From Psychrobacter coccoides (GTDB lineage Bacteria; Pseudomonadota; Gammaproteobacteria; Pseudomonadales; Moraxellaceae): a stretch of 64,000 nt of DNA. A model generated the notes under the pieces. The model was not told the DNA's origin. It did not search any database and worked only from the letters and a program-made list of their open reading frames with translations. The stretch lies in assembly GCF_017498085.1 (NCBI RefSeq), contig NZ_JAGBKM010000004.1, positions 62,001-126,000 of the forward strand. Reading direction: 5' to 3'. Below are positions 60,992-64,000 of this stretch, in pieces. The position numbers and the translations under genes were made by a program. Positions within the stretch are counted from its first letter, which is position 1. Each line of letters begins with the position of its first letter.

Positions 60992-61734
60992 TTCTGACTC
61001 CCTGCGATAAGCCCTGGCACCCGCAACTTACGCTCAATCAAGCCCATAATGGCAATCAAGGACAGATTAAACACCAAATAAATTACCGTGGCATAGGTAT
61101 ATATTTCTAGGTTGTTTTGGGTGTATTCACTGATGGTTTTGGTCTGGCTAATCAGCTCCATGACCCCGACCAGTGAGGCCACTGAGGCGTTTTTAAAGCA
61201 GTTGGTCAGCTCTGAGCTAAGCGGCGGCAGTATGATACGAAAGGCTTGTGGTAAGAGCACTTCTTTATAGGCTTGCGGGATGCTAAAACCCAGTGCATAA
61301 GCGGCATTGACTTGGCCCTGTGGTAGTGATTCGATGCCTGTACGTACCTGCTCGACGATGCGAGCAGCGGTAAACAACCCAAGACCGATACTCGCTGAAA
61401 GCATGGCAGAGGTGTTTGGAGACAAGTCTTTATACCACCATTCTTGCAAAGCAGGTGTCAGCCAGCCAGGGGCCACATAAAACCAAAAGAACAGTTGTAC
61501 AAGCAGGGGAATATTACGAAAAAAAGTCACATAAGCGGTGCCAATACTACGGGCAGTCTTACTGGGCAAGGTACGCATGATACCTAAGATGGTGCCGACG
61601 ACCATGGCGATGGCCCAAGCAATACTACCAATCAGTAGCAACCAGCCCAGACCCGTTATCATCCAATGGAGGTACAGCTCACTACCTACGCCAGTTTGCT
61701 CAAACAGCACACCCCAGTTCCAGCTGTAGTTCAT
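60988..61734 (-). CDS. gltJ: Glutamate/aspartate-type ABC transporter permease
   Basis: Partner permease of 248 residues with several hydrophobic segments. The EAA loop is ARIVEQVRTGIESLPQGQVNAAYALGFSIPQAYKEVLLPQAFRIILPPL. The N-terminus YSWNWGVLFEQTGVGSELYLHWMITGLGWLL is characteristic of GltJ. It lies about 100 bp after gltI and overlaps gltK. Confidence 0.92.
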   Translation of the reverse strand: MNYSWNWGVLFEQTGVGSELYLHWMITGLGWLLLIGSIAWAIAMVVGTILGIMRTLPSKTARSIGTAYVTFFRNIPLLVQLFFWFYVAPGWLTPALQEWWYKDLSPNTSAMLSASIGLGLFTAARIVEQVRTGIESLPQGQVNAAYALGFSIPQAYKEVLLPQAFRIILPPLSSELTNCFKNASVASLVGVMELISQTKTISEYTQNNLEIYTYATVIYLVFNLSLIAIMGLIERKLRVPGLIAGSQK

Positions 61735-61834
61735 TGTTGTCTCTCCAATACGTGAGCGATAGGCTCACGCCTCAGATCAGTCTTCACTACTGCTCTGAGC
61801 GCATGAGCAATCTATTTTGAGGGACCAACAATCA

Positions 61835-62812
61835 TTACTGTCCAGCGTCTTTTGGCTGAGCGCTGTCATGAGGATTGGCGATGAGTGCCTTTAGGTTATC
61901 TGACATCTCAAAGTTTAGATTGACGTTTTTGGGAGGAATAGGGTTCATAAACCACTTATCGTAGATGCTATTTATCTCACCCGAGCTAAAGACATCAGTC
62001 AAGGCTTCATCAACCACAGCTTTAAACTCAGGATCATCTTTACGCATCATACAGCCATAGATTTCAAAGGACTGCGGCTCACCAACGATTACCCAGTTAT
62101 CAGGGTTTTTGGACTTGGCTTGCTCGCCTGCTAGTAGCACATCATCCATCATAAAAGCGTCAGCACGACCGTTTTCCAACATTAAGAAGCTTTCGCCATG
62201 GTCCTTGGCAGAGATGATATCTGTATCCATCTCGTTGTCATCGATATACTGACGAATATAACGCTCTGATGTCGTACCTGCCGTGGTGACCAAAGTCTTA
62301 TCGGCTAAGTCTTCAAAGTCATTGATACCAGAGTCAGTTGCTGTAAGAAGACGGGTGCCAATTTCAAAAAATCCATTAGAAAACGCCACTTGTTTTTGGC
62401 GCTCTTCGTTGTTGGTGGTGGAGCCACATTCAAAGTCGATAGTGCCGTTTTGTACCAATGGAATACGAGTTTGTGACGTAATGAGGTTATACCGGACGTT
62501 TAGGTCTGGCATATTTAGCTTTTGCTTGACTGCTTCGACGACCTTCATTTCTAAATCATGAGCATAGCCCATAGGCTGATTGGGGTCATCAGCGATATAC
62601 GAAAATGGAATAGAGGAGTCGCGATAACCGACGACAATAGTGCCTGAATCTTTTATTTTTTGTAGGGTGCCGCTCAGATTGGCTGCCGTATCCGTCGCTG
62701 CATCATCTGTTGCCACTTCCTCACTGGTAGTCTGGCTACTGTTATTACAACCAACCAATCCTAACGCCATAAAGGCGACCAAAGTTAATGGCTTAGAAAT
62801 AGAGTGAATCAT
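61835..62812 (-). CDS. gltI: Glutamate/aspartate-type solute-binding lipoprotein
   Basis: Substrate-binding component of the importer. A signal peptide with lipobox GLVGC (C22) predicts an inner-membrane-anchored lipoprotein, unlike the soluble E. coli GltI. After an acidic Ala/Thr/Asp spacer, the SBP domain reads GTIVVGYRDSSIPFSYIADD, NLITSQTRIPLVQNGTIDFECGSTTNNEERQKQVAFSNGFFE and MLENGRADAFMMDDVLLAGEQ, matching the GltI/BztA-type binding proteins. It is the first gene of the operon; its promoter lies in 62813-63161. Confidence 0.92.
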   Translation of the reverse strand: MIHSISKPLTLVAFMALGLVGCNNSSQTTSEEVATDDAATDTAANLSGTLQKIKDSGTIVVGYRDSSIPFSYIADDPNQPMGYAHDLEMKVVEAVKQKLNMPDLNVRYNLITSQTRIPLVQNGTIDFECGSTTNNEERQKQVAFSNGFFEIGTRLLTATDSGINDFEDLADKTLVTTAGTTSERYIRQYIDDNEMDTDIISAKDHGESFLMLENGRADAFMMDDVLLAGEQAKSKNPDNWVIVGEPQSFEIYGCMMRKDDPEFKAVVDEALTDVFSSGEINSIYDKWFMNPIPPKNVNLNFEMSDNLKALIANPHDSAQPKDAGQ

Positions 62813-63161
62813 GAGATATATCCTTTTATCACATCATTACAAATTGAGAGTGATGACTTAACCACTGCTGTGGAAAGTCACTATTAAACGGCATAGCGTC
62901 ATATACTTTAGCGCTACGCATACACATTGTTACTATGAGTTATCATAATGCAACTGAATCTTACTGTACAACAATTTATATCCGGTTAGTAATGTTTTTT
63001 CCGATAACAGGCAATCAATTTCTACGGTTTTTATACCTCCTAGTTAAAAACCTTAAATTAATAATACGCCCCTAAGACTATTTTGCTTGTTATTGATAAA
63101 TCCACAGTCATCCCCATAAAGCTAGCAACTTCTCAATATTACCAGTATCAAAAAGACTTTT
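62813..63161. other. Divergent promoter region between gltI and hslO
   Basis: A 349-bp AT-rich spacer with no gene or repeat recognised. It should hold the promoters of the importer operon (-) and hslO (+). I see no unambiguous -35/-10 pair. Confidence 0.45.
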
Positions 63162-64000
63162 ATGACTCAAACCAATCACAACCAGCAAACTCAAGATATC
63201 AATACTATGACTATCGAAAATGACGTCCGTCAGCGCTTTTTTATTCAAGACTCACCTGTCCGTGGAGATGTGGTACGCCTGTCACGCAGCTATGCCACTA
63301 TCATTGCTCAAAAACCTTACCCTGAGGCCATTAAGCGCTTATTGGGTGAGATGCTAACGGCAGCCAGCTTGCTGATAGGCACCCTAAAAATCGATGGTCA
63401 CTTATCTATTCAGCTGCAGTCGTCAGACAGTGACAGCCTACTTAACTGGGCGATGGCTGAGTGCGATCAGTCTGGTATCATTCGTGCGCTTGCCAGCTGG
63501 AAAGCAGAGACGGACGAGCAAATACAAGCGTGGAATGACATGACCAGCGCCAATCAAGCCTTTGCAGAGCTTGGCGCACCAGGTCAAGGAGTGCTGTTTA
63601 TTAACATTCAACCTGAAGGCAGTGAGCCTTATCAAGGTATCGTAGAGCGCAGTCATGATAACCTAGCCGATTGTTTGGCCCATTATCAAAAACAGTCTGC
63701 CCAGATTCCTACGCTTATCAATTTGGCCTCCGATGGCTTGCAAGCCGGTGGTATCCTCGTCCAGCTCCTGCCACGTCGTGATGAAGAAGAACAAGCGCAT
63801 GTGGACACTGACTTATGGCCGCGCTTGTCTTTACTGACACGCACCATCAAACCCGAAGAGCTGACTACTTTACCTGCTACTGAACTGCTGTATCGCTTAT
63901 ACAATGAAGAGGAAGTGGTATTACCTGATGCAGTGGCGTTGGCGTTTGGCTGTACGTGCTCACGCGAGAAGTGTGAAACCGCAATTTTGCAAATCGGTCA
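63162..64000 (+). CDS. hslO: 33 kDa chaperonin Hsp33, 5' part
   Basis: Redox-regulated holdase chaperone; the window ends inside it (279 codons). Family sequence is clear from RQRFFIQDSPVRGDVVRLSRSYATII, through ELGAPGQGVLFINIQPEG, to LPRRDEEEQ and FGCTCSREKCE. The last holds the CxC pair of the zinc/redox switch; the second pair (CxxC) lies just beyond the edge. It starts at ATG 63162; a later in-frame ATG sits 15 codons on (before TIENDVRQR) and could be the true start. Confidence 0.94.
   Translation, partial: MTQTNHNQQTQDINTMTIENDVRQRFFIQDSPVRGDVVRLSRSYATIIAQKPYPEAIKRLLGEMLTAASLLIGTLKIDGHLSIQLQSSDSDSLLNWAMAECDQSGIIRALASWKAETDEQIQAWNDMTSANQAFAELGAPGQGVLFINIQPEGSEPYQGIVERSHDNLADCLAHYQKQSAQIPTLINLASDGLQAGGILVQLLPRRDEEEQAHVDTDLWPRLSLLTRTIKPEELTTLPATELLYRLYNEEEVVLPDAVALAFGCTCSREKCETAILQIG

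Noticed and set aside
59458-62812. Importer as a cystine or histidine transporter
   Set aside because: The binding-protein sequence (ECGSTTNNEERQKQVAFS) and the permease N-termini fit the glutamate/aspartate type better, though substrate is not proven.

Overview
The window looks like a chromosomal segment of a Psychrobacter-like gammaproteobacterium (Moraxellaceae). This is inferred from gene order and sequence style: a sensor-kinase/cysM/rlmD/relA block, a smc-zipA-ligA block, a lepA-lepB-DUF4845-rnc-era-recO-pdxJ block, moderate GC, and proteins with hydrophilic N-terminal extensions rich in Asn, Asp, Ser and Thr. Most of it is core genome, with one capsule-export cluster and several repeat-rich intergenic islands.

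Layout. 1-129: N-terminus of a divergent BarA/GacS-like sensor kinase. 130-923: repeat island. 924-8566 (+): cysM, a DEDDy exonuclease, rlmD, relA and mutM. 8818-9258: a small exported protein. 9437-12913 (-): typA and ompA. 13675-14391 (+): a FimT/GspH-like pseudopilin. 14427-21665 (-): the pdxJ-recO-era-rnc-DUF4845-lepB-lepA block, transcribed from lepA towards pdxJ. 21867-30404 (-): group-2 type capsule export and Kdo-linker genes kpsM-T-E-D-C-S. 30613-31177 (-): elongator tRNA-Met and RNase P RNA. 31243-32088 (-): ferredoxin and coaD. 32273-35566 (+): smpB and a YgiQ-type radical SAM protein. 35857-38463: two small lipoproteins, a REP-associated transposase (RAYT), two REPIN-like elements and an adhesin-E-like secreted protein. 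38473-45835 (-): ligA, zipA, smc. 46137-48372 (+): DUF4298 protein, birA, coaX. 48469-57656 (-): leucine/isovalerate catabolism (acyl-CoA synthetase, mccB, methylglutaconyl-CoA hydratase, mccA, mvaB, ivd). 58045-59265 (-): rubredoxin reductase. 59458-62812 (-): glutamate/aspartate-type ABC importer. 63162-64000 (+): 5' part of hslO.

How the genes work together. The leucine cluster holds the steps from isovaleryl-CoA to acetoacetate plus acetyl-CoA. BirA, encoded just beyond it, is the enzyme expected to biotinylate MccA. LepA to PdxJ form the usual translation, secretion and RNA-processing operon. The kps genes encode the export machinery and the Kdo-linker transferases, but no polymer-synthesis genes lie beside them.

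The least ordinary content is repetitive DNA. I see a three-copy MITE-like element of 164-174 bp, a two-copy palindromic element of about 100-110 bp, a three-copy short dispersed repeat of about 50 bp, a REP/REPIN family next to its probable RAYT transposase, a separate REP-like hairpin, and an ATCT microsatellite. The MITE, palindrome and short repeat occur together in two separate islands. One of these islands splits the leucine catabolic cluster between mvaB and ivd.
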